From contig JABMNH010000055.1 in the NCBI GenBank assembly GCA_013205245.1, positions 1 to 43,851 of the forward strand: a stretch of DNA of 43,851 nt, in the 5' to 3' direction. Every line of letters starts with the position of its first letter. Within the stretch, counting starts at the first letter, position 1. The translations under genes were made by a program, and so were the position numbers. Under the pieces are notes generated by a model that saw nothing but the letters and a program-made list of their open reading frames with translations, was not told where the DNA came from and searched no databases. Shown piece by piece: positions 31,589 through 41,200 of the stretch. The stretch is from Flavobacteriales bacterium (lineage in GTDB: Bacteria; Bacteroidota; Bacteroidia; Flavobacteriales; Flavobacteriaceae).

Positions 31589-33901
31589 TTAGTTAATGAT
31601 GGCTATTTTTGTGGTAGCAACTTCAGATTTATCACCTATGGTAAGTAAAACAATATAAATACCAGAAGCTACTTTTTTACCAGCCAGATTGGTTTTATGC
31701 CACACCACTTTTCCGCCACTTAATTCCTGACCTTCTACCACATTGGTTTCGTAAACCAAATAGCCTGCTGCATCTAAAATTTTAACATTGGTTCCTTTTG
31801 GTAAATGGTCTCCATGTCTGCCGTCAATGGTAATAAAATCATTTGATTTTGTTGAAGGATTAGGGTAGGCATACGCCGATTTTAAAACATCCCCGAAAGG
31901 GGCAACTTTACTTTTAAAAGCAACAATGCCTTTATCTGTGGCGATAAAAACCTTGCCGGATGTATTATCTACTTCAATTCTTAAAATTCTATTAGAAGGC
32001 AGCGGCGAATTGTCTTTATTAAAATTAAATAGCGTTGTTGCGCCACTAGGATTTGTACCAAGCACGCCACCAGTGTCTGTGCCAAACCATTTATTATTGG
32101 CACCATCAATAGCAATGGTATTTACGGTTTGGTCTCCAAGTAATTTTTTAGGGATGCCTTCATCCAAAATAATAACAGGTTCGGCATTATTTGAGCCGTT
32201 AAAAACACCTGTGGCATTAGAAAAAGTAACCAAACCTTTTAATGTGCCCAGCCAAATACGGTTATTGCTATCAACAACAATGGTCCGCACATTTGGATCT
32301 GGCAAAGAACCCGAATTAACCTCGGTAGTTAAAGCTATTTTTTGATTGCCATTTTCATTAAAAACCAAAACACCATTTCGTCTAGAGCCTATCCAAATTG
32401 AGTTTGATTTGTCAACAACCAAATCGTTTAAACCTAGAGCGCTGTTGTCGGTTAATGCGGCACTCAAATCAAAACTATTCCAGGAGTCATCGGGTGTCAT
32501 TTTCTTTAGGCGCTCGGCTACCCAAGCATTGGCAACCCACAAATTCCCGTTTTTATCAAAAGCCGATCCGTTAATACGGATGCTTTTAAAATCGGGGGCG
32601 CCCGCCAAAAAAAGTCTTTCTAAACCGCTATTTTGGTCATCTAATAAGGTGGTAACAACATCGTTTTCTACAACCAATATACCATCATTCCAAGAGCTAA
32701 TATAGGCCTTGTTATCAACATTTGGATCCATTGTAATATGAACCAAATCTCTTGCCGGATAGGTGTTAGAATAAGGTGTGTTTATCCAATTTGAGCCATT
32801 AAAATGACTGAAGCCTTTTCTTGTTCCTTGAGGTGTATAAGCATCGTCATAACCACCGTATACTACCCATACATTATTATTTTCTGCTGTAATTGAAAAC
32901 ACTTTATTTGAACTTGGTCCTTCGGGGTGAATTTCTTGATAAGCTGTTGGGTTTTGCAAATCGGCTTTTAAAATTCCGAATTCTTGAGTCGCTAAATATA
33001 TATTTTGATCTTGAGCGAAAGCAGTGTGTAGTGTAAAATTGAAAGCGCCTGAACTAGAGAATGTAGCTACCAATTTCAAATCGGTATCTAAAACAGTTGC
33101 AGATGATGAGGTGTTAAAAGTTAAAAAAAAATCAGACGAATTTAGACCTAGAATTGTTGAGGTTACTCTTTTTTTTTCTTTAAGTGTATTATTTGATGTG
33201 TCAATACTAAAAAGGACATTGTCTTTAGTGACATAAAGTTTGCTGTTAAAAACCTTAATGTTGGTAAAATTACCCAACAAACTTCCTTGAGGTTGTGTCC
33301 AATTATTAAAGTCGATTAGATTTGGGTTGTTTAGGTTGGCGCTGTAAACACCATTTTGCGTTACAGCATAAATAACGTTTTGATAAACAGTTAGTTTATT
33401 CACATAAACAGGCGTAGAGCCATCACCAATAAAATAGGTATCACCAAATTGAAGTGTCTCTGTATTGTAAACAACAATCCCAAAAGGTGTCGCTAACAAC
33501 AACTTTCCATCAGCATTAAAAATATGATTGATTTGTTTGTCTCCTGTAATATTTAAACGCTCTATATCAGCAGATATATGAATTTTACCCGTATTGCCTA
33601 TAATTTCTAAAAGCCCAGATTCGTAACCTATAAAAGCATTTCCAGTAGTTTCATCAAAAGAAACCGTGGTTACTGTTTTGCCAGATAAGCCATTTACTGA
33701 TGAAAATTTGGCAGAAGTGTCTGTTGTTTCGTCGTAAATAAAAATACCATTATCTACAGCTGTGTAAATCTTACTTCCTGCCTTTACAAAATCTTTAGCG
33801 TTGTTATACGAAAAGTAATCTTCCCAATTTGAACTGAAATCAGACTGTGAGCTGGCCGTAAAATAGGAGAAGAAGAGAAGGGTTATTAAAAGGTGCTTCA
33901 T
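31589..33901 (-). CDS. porZ: PorZ-like two-propeller protein with T9SS C-terminal domain
   Basis: A 770-residue secreted protein: signal peptide (MKHLLITLLFFSYFTASS), about 650 residues of repeated beta-propeller blades (for example GLSGKTVTTVSFDETTGNAF, SNSIWIGSRRNGVLVFNENG and NNRIWLGTLKGLVTF), then a C-terminal type IX sorting domain (about 690-770: AYPNPSTKSNDFITIDG, GIYIVLLTIGDKSEVATTKI). Size, two-propeller layout and the adjacent recO match PorZ, which in Porphyromonas supplies A-LPS to the T9SS sortase. The gene name is from architecture and neighbourhood memory, not alignment. Confidence 0.82.
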   Translation of the reverse strand: MKHLLITLLFFSYFTASSQSDFSSNWEDYFSYNNAKDFVKAGSKIYTAVDNGIFIYDETTDTSAKFSSVNGLSGKTVTTVSFDETTGNAFIGYESGLLEIIGNTGKIHISADIERLNITGDKQINHIFNADGKLLLATPFGIVVYNTETLQFGDTYFIGDGSTPVYVNKLTVYQNVIYAVTQNGVYSANLNNPNLIDFNNWTQPQGSLLGNFTNIKVFNSKLYVTKDNVLFSIDTSNNTLKEKKRVTSTILGLNSSDFFLTFNTSSSATVLDTDLKLVATFSSSGAFNFTLHTAFAQDQNIYLATQEFGILKADLQNPTAYQEIHPEGPSSNKVFSITAENNNVWVVYGGYDDAYTPQGTRKGFSHFNGSNWINTPYSNTYPARDLVHITMDPNVDNKAYISSWNDGILVVENDVVTTLLDDQNSGLERLFLAGAPDFKSIRINGSAFDKNGNLWVANAWVAERLKKMTPDDSWNSFDLSAALTDNSALGLNDLVVDKSNSIWIGSRRNGVLVFNENGNQKIALTTEVNSGSLPDPNVRTIVVDSNNRIWLGTLKGLVTFSNATGVFNGSNNAEPVIILDEGIPKKLLGDQTVNTIAIDGANNKWFGTDTGGVLGTNPSGATTLFNFNKDNSPLPSNRILRIEVDNTSGKVFIATDKGIVAFKSKVAPFGDVLKSAYAYPNPSTKSNDFITIDGRHGDHLPKGTNVKILDAAGYLVYETNVVEGQELSGGKVVWHKTNLAGKKVASGIYIVLLTIGDKSEVATTKIAIIN

Positions 33902-33918
33902 AAGATAATTTAGAATTT

Positions 33919-33926
33919 CAAAGATA
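33919..33926 (-). promoter_or_regulatory. Candidate -7 element for the porZ-like operon
   Basis: TATCTTTG on the minus strand matches TAnnTTTG and lies 18 bp before the ATG at 33901. No good -33 element is visible, and it sits in the 97-bp divergent gap with the CYTH gene. Confidence 0.35.
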
Positions 33927-33998
33927 TTTAATATAAACGTAAGATTAAAAAGTATTATTTTAGAGTTTTAAAAAATAATTATCATAAACGTCTTGCTT

Positions 33999-34475
33999 AT
34001 GGCTTTTGAAATTGAACGTAAATTTTTAGTTAAAACTGATGACTATAAATCTGTTGCTTATAAAAAGTTTACTATTTCTCAAGGTTTTATCAGTACTGAT
34101 AAAAATGCTGTGGTTCGGATTAGAATTACTGATGATAAAGCTTTTATTACCATTAAAGGTAAATCTAACAAGTCTGGTACAACACGCTATGAGTGGGAAA
34201 AAGAAATTTCTCTAAATGAAGCAAAACAACTAATGTCATTAAGCAAAACATCTCTAATAGTAAAAACGCGCTATTTGGTTAAAATAAAAAATCATACTTT
34301 TGAAGTAGATGAATTTTTGGGGGATAATGCTGGTTTGGTTATTGCCGAAATTGAATTAACCGATGAGCATGAGGTTTTTATAAAACCCGATTGGCTTGGC
34401 GAAGAGGTTACTGGCAAATTAAAATATTATAATGTAATGCTCGCTAAAAACCCTTTTAAAAATTGGACTAACTAA
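33999..34475 (+). CDS. CYTH-domain triphosphate tunnel protein
   Basis: A 158-residue protein from the ATG at 33999 (a TTG two codons earlier is less likely). The N-terminal ExExK signature is in FEIERKFLV, followed by the strands VVRIRITDDKAFITIKGKS, TRYEWEKEI and TFEVDEFLG, giving the acidic/basic tunnel of the CYTH superfamily. Bacterial members of this size are commonly inorganic triphosphatases rather than adenylate cyclases. It is transcribed away from the porZ-like gene and followed 8 bp later by the DoxX-like gene. Physiological substrate unknown. Confidence 0.9.
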   Translation: MAFEIERKFLVKTDDYKSVAYKKFTISQGFISTDKNAVVRIRITDDKAFITIKGKSNKSGTTRYEWEKEISLNEAKQLMSLSKTSLIVKTRYLVKIKNHTFEVDEFLGDNAGLVIAEIELTDEHEVFIKPDWLGEEVTGKLKYYNVMLAKNPFKNWTN

Positions 34476-34483
34476 CTTTAATT

Positions 34484-34891
34484 ATGGAAACATTATATAA
34501 AATAGGCATGAGCCACGCAGCTCAATTATTAGTACTGGCTTTTTTAGCCATTACCTTTTTACAATCGGGTTATGATAAAATAACAGATTGGAAAGGAAAT
34601 GTCAGTTTTTTAAACGCTCACTTTGCGCAAACTTTTCTAAAAAATAAAATTCCCTTTTTATTAGGTTTTATTTTATTGTTTGAGATCGTTACTGGCATTT
34701 TGAATATTGTCGGCATTTTTGAAATCTACATAAACGAAAATACTTTTATAGGTTATTTATCCGCCGTGTTGGCTGCCAAAATTTTATTGATGCTTTTATT
34801 CGGTCAACGCATTGCAAAAGATTATGCCGGCGCAATGACAATTGCCGTTTATTTTATTGTAGCGATTATTGGGGTTTTAATTCTAAAATAG
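34484..34891 (+). CDS. DoxX-like four-helix membrane protein
   Basis: A 135-residue membrane protein with four hydrophobic segments. The pattern FLAITFLQSGYDKITDWKGN after the first helix and LSAVLAAKILLMLLFGQRIA in the third is typical of the DoxX/MauE-like family. Some family members couple quinones to thiol or sulfur chemistry, but most have no known function. It is 8 bp downstream of the CYTH gene and followed by a bidirectional terminator. Confidence 0.8.
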   Translation: METLYKIGMSHAAQLLVLAFLAITFLQSGYDKITDWKGNVSFLNAHFAQTFLKNKIPFLLGFILLFEIVTGILNIVGIFEIYINENTFIGYLSAVLAAKILLMLLFGQRIAKDYAGAMTIAVYFIVAIIGVLILK

Positions 34892-34934
34892 ATTTTTATT
34901 ATTGAATTGTATTTACGAATAGATTTGTACAATT

Positions 34935-34971
34935 AAAAGCGACTTAAATATTTTATATTTAAGTCGCTTTT
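34935..34971. terminator. Bidirectional Rho-independent terminator
   Basis: A perfect 16-bp stem (AAAAGCGACTTAAATA / TATTTAAGTCGCTTTT) with a 5-base loop ends in T-runs on both strands. It lies in the 134-bp gap between the convergent DoxX-like and methyltransferase genes and would serve both. Confidence 0.9.
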
Positions 34972-35025
34972 TTGTTTTATTAAACTTAGTTGTCCGCTTA
35001 AGTGATAAAAGGTGTTTAAAAAGCT

Positions 35026-35931
35026 TTAAACGTCCTTATTTCTTAAAATATAGGTCAAAGAAGAGTAGTGTCCAGAAAATAGCGCCATGAAATTTGACCA
35101 AAGGCCAATAATACCCGCACGGAAAAAATTTCCGCTTTTACTTCTGTTTTTTTCGCTCAACAAAGAAATGTAAAACGAATCAAAAATCATGGGCCACGTT
35201 TTACTGATTTTCATTCCAGATTTTTCAAACAATATTTTTATAGCTGTCGGTGAAAAATGCCACAAATGTCTCGGCACATCATAAGCCGCCCAAAACGATT
35301 TGTAATAATGCGCATCGAAACTTTTAAAATTAGGAACAGCTATGATTAAAATGCCATCGGGTTGTAAAAGCCTTTTTAGGGTTTTGGTGTAAGCGTCTAA
35401 ATTAGGTACATGTTCTAAAACATGCCACAAGGTAATCACGTCAAATTTTTGAATAGGGTTGTTTTTTTCTAGGTTATCTAAAGAATCAAAAATTGCTTCT
35501 GAATGCGATTTTAACTTAGCTATTTCTCTGGCTTTGTTGTGAGGTTCCACACCAAAAACTTGCCATTTTTTTTGGGAACAAGCAAATAGAAAATCGCCCG
35601 TACCACAACCAATATCTAAAATGGTTTTAATATCTTTTTTAGTTTTAGAAATTTTTTGAACCTTCTTTTTTGTGGTAAACTTTCTTACAGATTGGTAAAC
35701 TTTATCAAAAAGAGTCGCCTTTGTATCGGTATGAGAAATATAATCTTCGCTCTCATAATAACCCATCAAATCTTGCGGATTGGGTCGGGGAGACGTCACT
35801 AAAAAATCAATACTTTCATCTTTTAAAAGAGCAAAATCCTCTTGACTCACTGTATGGTCTTTACACACCAAAAACGGAGACAAGTCTTTATTTGTAATTG
35901 GTGATTTAGTAATATGTTCTAGCTGTTTCAC
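35026..35931 (-). CDS. Class I SAM-dependent methyltransferase
   Basis: A 301-residue protein. The SAM-binding motif I is ILDIGCGTGDFLFACSQ (about residue 106), followed by the acidic VFGVEPHNK and a post-motif ITLWHVLEHVPNLDAY; a C-terminal PRHLWHFSPTAI segment is typical of the Methyltransf_23-like group. The N-terminus (about 1-60) may carry a small extra domain. The only sensible start is a GTG (35931-35929) lying inside a parS palindrome, so binding of ParB would cover the start region. It follows mnmG by 14 bp. Substrate unknown. Confidence 0.88.
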   Translation of the reverse strand: MKQLEHITKSPITNKDLSPFLVCKDHTVSQEDFALLKDESIDFLVTSPRPNPQDLMGYYESEDYISHTDTKATLFDKVYQSVRKFTTKKKVQKISKTKKDIKTILDIGCGTGDFLFACSQKKWQVFGVEPHNKAREIAKLKSHSEAIFDSLDNLEKNNPIQKFDVITLWHVLEHVPNLDAYTKTLKRLLQPDGILIIAVPNFKSFDAHYYKSFWAAYDVPRHLWHFSPTAIKILFEKSGMKISKTWPMIFDSFYISLLSEKNRSKSGNFFRAGIIGLWSNFMALFSGHYSSLTYILRNKDV

Positions 35932-35939
35932 GTGAAACT
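35924..35939. promoter_or_regulatory. parS centromere site (copy 1)
   Basis: TGTTTCACGTGAAACT is the ParB-binding parS consensus TGTTTCACGTGAAACA with a single change at the last base. It is identical to the copy at 37829-37844. It spans the end of the intergenic gap after mnmG and the GTG start codon of the methyltransferase gene. parS sites cluster near the replication origin in most bacteria. Confidence 0.93.
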
Positions 35940-35945
35940 TTTGTT

Positions 35946-37823
35946 TTATCTTCCCATATAAACCAACAATACAGACACGTCTGATGGAGAGACGCCACTT
36001 ATTCTGCTGGCTTGGGCAATGGTTTGTGGTCTTATTTTTGTCAGTTTTTGACGCGCTTCGATTGAGATTGAATTAAGCTTATGAAAATCGAAAGTTTCTG
36101 GTATTTTTATATGCTCAAGTCTGTTAATTTTATCGGCGTTATTTTTTTCTTTCTCAATATAGCCCGAATATTGAACGAAAATTTCAGCTTGTTCTTTTGC
36201 GGATTCGGGGATATCGTTTTCAGTAATAAACGTGGCAATATCTGGCAGGGTAGCAATGGTGTTAAAATTGATTTGTGGTCGTGCCGCAATTTTAAAAAGT
36301 TTCATTGATTGCTTAATCACTGCACATTTATTGGCGATTAAAATCGGATTTATAAGGTCGGGTTTAATGCTGTAATTTTTGATAAAATCAATAAGCAACT
36401 CAGATTTTTGTTGTTTTAAATCCATCAAATCTAAACGCTCTTTACTGGCCAAACCAATATCAAAAGATTTTTTTGTAAGTCTAATATCAGCATTATCTTG
36501 TCGCAATAAAGTACGGTATTCAGCGCGCGATGTAAACATCCGATAAGGTTCTTCCGTTCCTTTTGTGATAAGATCATCTATCAAAACACCTATATAAGCT
36601 TCGCTTCTTGACAACAGAAATTCTGGTTTATTTTGAACCTTTAATGCTGCATTAATACCTGCCATTAAACCTTGAGCGGCGGCCTCTTCATAACCAGTAG
36701 TACCGTTTATTTGACCTGCAAAAAACAAATTGGAAATTAATTTTGTTTCTAAATTATGTTTTAACTGCGTAGGTTGAAAATAATCATATTCTATAGCGTA
36801 GCCATATCTAAAAAATTTGACGTTTTCAAAACCAACGACTTTTCTTAAAGCTTTGTCTTGGATATCTTCTGGCAACGATGTTGAAAAGCCGTTTACATAA
36901 ACCTCAACAGTATCCCAGCCTTCTGGTTCTATAAAAAGTTGATGTCTGTCTTTTGTCGCAAAACGGTCAATTTTATCTTCGATAGATGGACAGTAACGTG
37001 GCCCAATACTTTTAATGCGTCCATTAAACATAGGTGATCTGTCAAAACCAGACCGCAACACATCATGAACTTCCTGACTTGTATAGGTCATGTAACATGA
37101 CCTATGCTTTGTTAAAGGTTTTATTGTTGGCAAATAAGAAAATTTCTCTGGGTATTCATCACCAGGTTGTTCAATCATTTTAGAATAATCTAATGAGCGG
37201 CCATCTACACGAGGTGGTGTACCAGTCTTCATGCGGCCCGATTCAAAACCTTTTTTAACCAAATCTTCTGTAATGCCCGTTGCAGCACTTTCGCCTGCAC
37301 GACCACCACCAAATTGTTTATTTCCGATATGGATAAGGCCATTTAAAAAAGTGCCTGCAGTTAAAATAACTGACTTGGCTTTTATCTCTAAACCCAAAAC
37401 TGTTTTAACGCCTGCAATTTTATTACCGTCGAATATTAATCCATTAACAGAGTCTTGAAAGAAATCAAGGTTATCTGTTTGCTCTAACATCAAGCGCCAA
37501 GTTTCGGCAAAACGCATCCTGTCGCTTTGAGCCCGCGGACTCCACATAGCAGGCCCTTTTGATTTATTGAGCATCTTAAATTGAATGGCTGATTTATCCG
37601 TGACAACGCCACTATAACCACCCAAGGCATCAATTTCACGCACAATCTGACCTTTTGCAATCCCACCCATAGCCGGATTACAGCTCATTTGTGCAATATT
37701 CTGAAGGCTCATAGTGATGAGTAAGGTGTGTGCGCCAAGGTTAGCGCTTGCCGCGGCTGCTTCGCTACCCGCGTGGCCTCCGCCAACCACAATAACATCG
37801 TATGTTGTGTTGAATAATCCCAT
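35946..37823 (-). CDS. mnmG: tRNA uridine-5-carboxymethylaminomethyl modification enzyme
   Basis: A 625-residue FAD protein that, with MnmE, installs the (carboxymethyl)aminomethyl group at wobble U34 of tRNA. The N-terminal dinucleotide fold is DVIVVGGGHAGSEAAAASA; further hallmarks are SCNPAMGGIAKGQIVREIDA, TGTPPRVDGRSLDYS and FAGQINGTTGYEEAAAQGLM. The length is normal and the C-terminal helical domain complete. It is flanked on both sides by parS sites; gidA/mnmG near the origin is a familiar arrangement. The start is ATG 37823, just 5 bp from the second parS. Confidence 0.97.
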   Translation of the reverse strand: MGLFNTTYDVIVVGGGHAGSEAAAASANLGAHTLLITMSLQNIAQMSCNPAMGGIAKGQIVREIDALGGYSGVVTDKSAIQFKMLNKSKGPAMWSPRAQSDRMRFAETWRLMLEQTDNLDFFQDSVNGLIFDGNKIAGVKTVLGLEIKAKSVILTAGTFLNGLIHIGNKQFGGGRAGESAATGITEDLVKKGFESGRMKTGTPPRVDGRSLDYSKMIEQPGDEYPEKFSYLPTIKPLTKHRSCYMTYTSQEVHDVLRSGFDRSPMFNGRIKSIGPRYCPSIEDKIDRFATKDRHQLFIEPEGWDTVEVYVNGFSTSLPEDIQDKALRKVVGFENVKFFRYGYAIEYDYFQPTQLKHNLETKLISNLFFAGQINGTTGYEEAAAQGLMAGINAALKVQNKPEFLLSRSEAYIGVLIDDLITKGTEEPYRMFTSRAEYRTLLRQDNADIRLTKKSFDIGLASKERLDLMDLKQQKSELLIDFIKNYSIKPDLINPILIANKCAVIKQSMKLFKIAARPQINFNTIATLPDIATFITENDIPESAKEQAEIFVQYSGYIEKEKNNADKINRLEHIKIPETFDFHKLNSISIEARQKLTKIRPQTIAQASRISGVSPSDVSVLLVYMGR

Positions 37824-37828
37824 TTAAG

Positions 37829-37844
37829 TGTTTCACGTGAAACT
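37829..37844. promoter_or_regulatory. parS centromere site (copy 2)
   Basis: TGTTTCACGTGAAACT lies in the 31-bp gap between mnmG and ybeY, identical to copy 1 and one base off the universal consensus. With copy 1 it brackets the mnmG gene, 1.9 kb apart. Confidence 0.93.
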
Positions 37845-37854
37845 AAAAATCGTG

Positions 37855-38268
37855 TTAAAAATCGCGCAAAGATAGGTAATAATCTTCTTTAGAACGCATC
37901 AGCTTTTTATCGGCATCTGTTTTATCTTTGTAGCCGCAGTAATGCAATACACCATGAATCATCACGCGATGTAATTCGTCTTTAAAAGCCGTTTTAAAAG
38001 TGATGGCATTTTCTTTAACACGCTCTACAGAGATAAAAATATCGCCAGATATGAGTTTACCCATAGTATAATCAAAACTAATAATATCTGTTAATGTATT
38101 GTGTTTTAGATATTTAATATTTTTATCTAATAAATAAGCGTCATCACAAAAAATATAGTTGATGTTTCCCTCTTTAAGGTTTTCTTCTTGAATCGTATTG
38201 GAAACCCAGCTTTCAGCAGATTTGTCAAGGGACTCGGTAATGTTGTATAAATCATTAAAAATTATCAT
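37855..38268 (-). CDS. ybeY: Endoribonuclease YbeY (rRNA maturation)
   Basis: A 137-residue metal-dependent RNase involved in 16S rRNA 3' maturation and ribosome quality control. The zinc motif is HGVLHYCGYKD (His105, His109, Asp115): the third ligand is Asp rather than the usual His, as I recall is normal in Bacteroidota. The C-terminal KKLMRSKEDYYL is the family ending. The start overlaps the DUF4175-like stop (ATGA), and parS copy 2 follows the gene's stop. Confidence 0.95.
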   Translation of the reverse strand: MIIFNDLYNITESLDKSAESWVSNTIQEENLKEGNINYIFCDDAYLLDKNIKYLKHNTLTDIISFDYTMGKLISGDIFISVERVKENAITFKTAFKDELHRVMIHGVLHYCGYKDKTDADKKLMRSKEDYYLSLRDF

Positions 38269-41200
38269 ATGCTGTCTTTAAAATAAAGTTGCACCTTTTT
38301 TTGGTAAGGTAATTTAAGAAGCAGTGGTTTTCTGTTTAAAATTTCGGTTTTATTATAAACCTCTTTTATAGAATCGAGTTTTTTTATGTTTCTACTTTCA
38401 AATTGTTTTGTGTTGGTATTTGATTCCCTCTTTTTATCAATGCCTTGTTTAAGATTTGCCTTTTCTAATTTTAAAAGTTCGTGTTGCAAATCGGTCATTT
38501 TCTGTAAAACATCGTTTGTAAAACCTTTATCTAAGAGTTGTTTTTCTAAATCTTCCATTAACGACTTGGCTTTATTCCCTTTTGCGCCATCAGCTCCAGC
38601 TTGTTTAAGCAAGGCGTCTAAGGCCTGTTTTAAAGCCTCTTGTTGTTTATAAATGTCGTATTGCTCGCTACTTAAAGACTCTTTACTATCTCCTTTATTT
38701 TGCCCTTTCTTAACGCCATCTTTCATACTTTGAATGAGTTCTGATTGTTTCTTAATAACATCTGGCAAACTAAACGATTGCATTTTTGAGCCTTTCTTTC
38801 CTTTTCCTATGGAGGGATTGGCATTTTGCATCTGATCGAGCATCTGACTTAAAAGCAAAGCCAAATTATTTGATGATGTCATGGCGTATTGCTGATTGCT
38901 CATCCCTTTATTCCTATTGTTTTCGGCTAAATTTTTCAAGGCTGCATTTATATTATAATGTGTCTCGGTAATCTGTTCTTGAATTTTAACCGACAAGTGC
39001 GGCATGCGTAAAGACAAAGTGTACAAACTATCATCAATATGCTCGAAATAATCTTTTAAAACGTGTTGTTTTTTAAGCTTTTTAGCAAAATCTGGATGCT
39101 TATCTGTGATGCTTCCAAAATCATTCATCAAAGATTCTTGGTCTAATGAAAATATAATTAAGTTGTCTAAAATTGTTTGAAGCGTTAAAATATTTTCTTC
39201 TTCTCTTTGTCCCTCTCCGTCCATCATAGATTGTTGCATTTTCTGACTCATTTGAGACATTTTTTGGGAGGTTGATTTTTGATTCATCGCAGCTTCTTTA
39301 AATTTTTTGTCTTGTAGGTTTTGCTGAGCCTTTTTTAAATCTTCTTTAATCTGAAATTCTTCGCGTTTGGTATTAGGTAGTGCTATAGGTTTGGTAAGCG
39401 ATGTGTTTTCTTCTTGCGACTGTTTTAAATCGTTTTTAATTTCATCAAAACGTTTGCTAATAGCTTCTTGCTTTTGATCAGCATTTTTTGATGCATTAGC
39501 CAAAGAGTCTTGTTCTTCACTTAACTCTTTTAAATCTTGACTGATATTAGCCAATTTCTTTTCTATATAAAAGCGTTTGGTGAGCTCTAAAACGCGTTCT
39601 AAAGTGCGTTTGTTTTGTTTGCTTTGTTGATTAAATTTATCAAGACGTTTTAACAATCCGTCTTTATCTAATTTTTCTGATAACTGTTTTAGCTCGTCTA
39701 AAATTTTCTCTTGTTTTAATAATTCTTTAGCTTCTTCAATGCGTTTATTTAAAACATCTTTTTTCTCTTCTATCAAGCTATTTTTAGGTTTCCCTTGATT
39801 GAGATTGTCTTGTAAATTTTTAATATGATTAGAAATAAGGTCTTGTTCTTTTTTTCTTCTATCAACCAAGGCTTGAAATTGCTTAACGTCATTCCATTTA
39901 AAATTTGGTTGATTTTTTAATTTTTGTGTTATTTTTTGTAAATTATCTTCAGTATTTTTGATTGATTCTTTATCGTTTTGAAGGGCATTAATACTGTTCT
40001 TTTGTGCTTTTAAGCTAGCGTTTGTCAATTCAAAATCGGTTTTATTATAGTACTGGAATATTTTGCTTTTAGTGAATTTTGATCCGTTAATGGCATCGTT
40101 GTCAAACACTTTAAAATAGAACTCATAATGACGTCCTTTTTCAAGATTTAAATCTTTATCATCTGGGTCTAATAAAAAATAAAAAGTGTCGAATATTGCT
40201 TTTTTTACAGACAATACTTTACGGCTAACCACATCTTTATTTTGAGAATCGTAATAGATAATCTCCAATTTATTTAAACCGTAATCATCACTAATTTGAC
40301 CCACAAATTGTGCAACGCCAAAATTAACAGAATCAATATCAGATGAAACAGAAATTTTTGGAAATTCGTCTTTTTCAACAAGAACGGCGTAAGATAGTTT
40401 TTCGAAATGCTTTAAATCTTCGTTAGAGGTGGCTACTTGATAATTTAATGTTTTAAGCATTCTTTTTGAAAACGAAAAGTTATCATCAGAAGATTTAATA
40501 AATTCTTCTTGATTATCATTACTTATAAAATGAAGTTCATTGGTCTGATTTGTCTGTAATTGCCATGTAATTTCGGAACCTTCTGGAACAGCAATATTGC
40601 CCGTATTACTAATATCTACATCTTGTCTGTGTGTGTATTTAGGATAATTAATCGCCATTTTAAAACCAACAACTGTGGGCTTTTTAAGTACCTCAACATT
40701 AAATTCAGAAGAAGTAACCTCGTTAGATTTTAAGTAAAAAGTAAAAGATTCTGTGACATTTTCTACCAAAAAACTAAAACGATCTAAGGCGTCCTTTTTT
40801 AAGAAAAAATTTTGATTGTTAATATTTATCTCGGCTTGATTGGGCGCAATATCTCCAAGCGTGGTAATGTTTAAAACCAAATCTTGGCCTTCAATAATTT
40901 TCAAAGTTTTATTTAAAATCTTAAAACTGAAAGGCGCTGGCGGTATAAATGGTTTTTGATAATGAACCACCCTATTCAAACTTTCTTTAAAAGGATTTAT
41001 TTTTCCCGATAAACTTATCAGTAAAATCAATAAAAATGGTGCAATTAAAAATTTAAGATATTTTGCATTCTGTTTGAAATTAATAGCGCCTGTAAACTTA
41101 ACTGCCAATAAATCAGATGCTTTTTGGTCAATACTTGCCAAAAGCAACTCCGTCTGCTCGTGGTTTTGTTGCAATTGCACTAAGTTTAAAAGCTTGTCGC

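Noticed and set aside
31926-33236. Several open frames on the plus strand opposite the PorZ-like gene
   Set aside because: They mirror the strongly supported minus-strand propeller protein and have no independent features.
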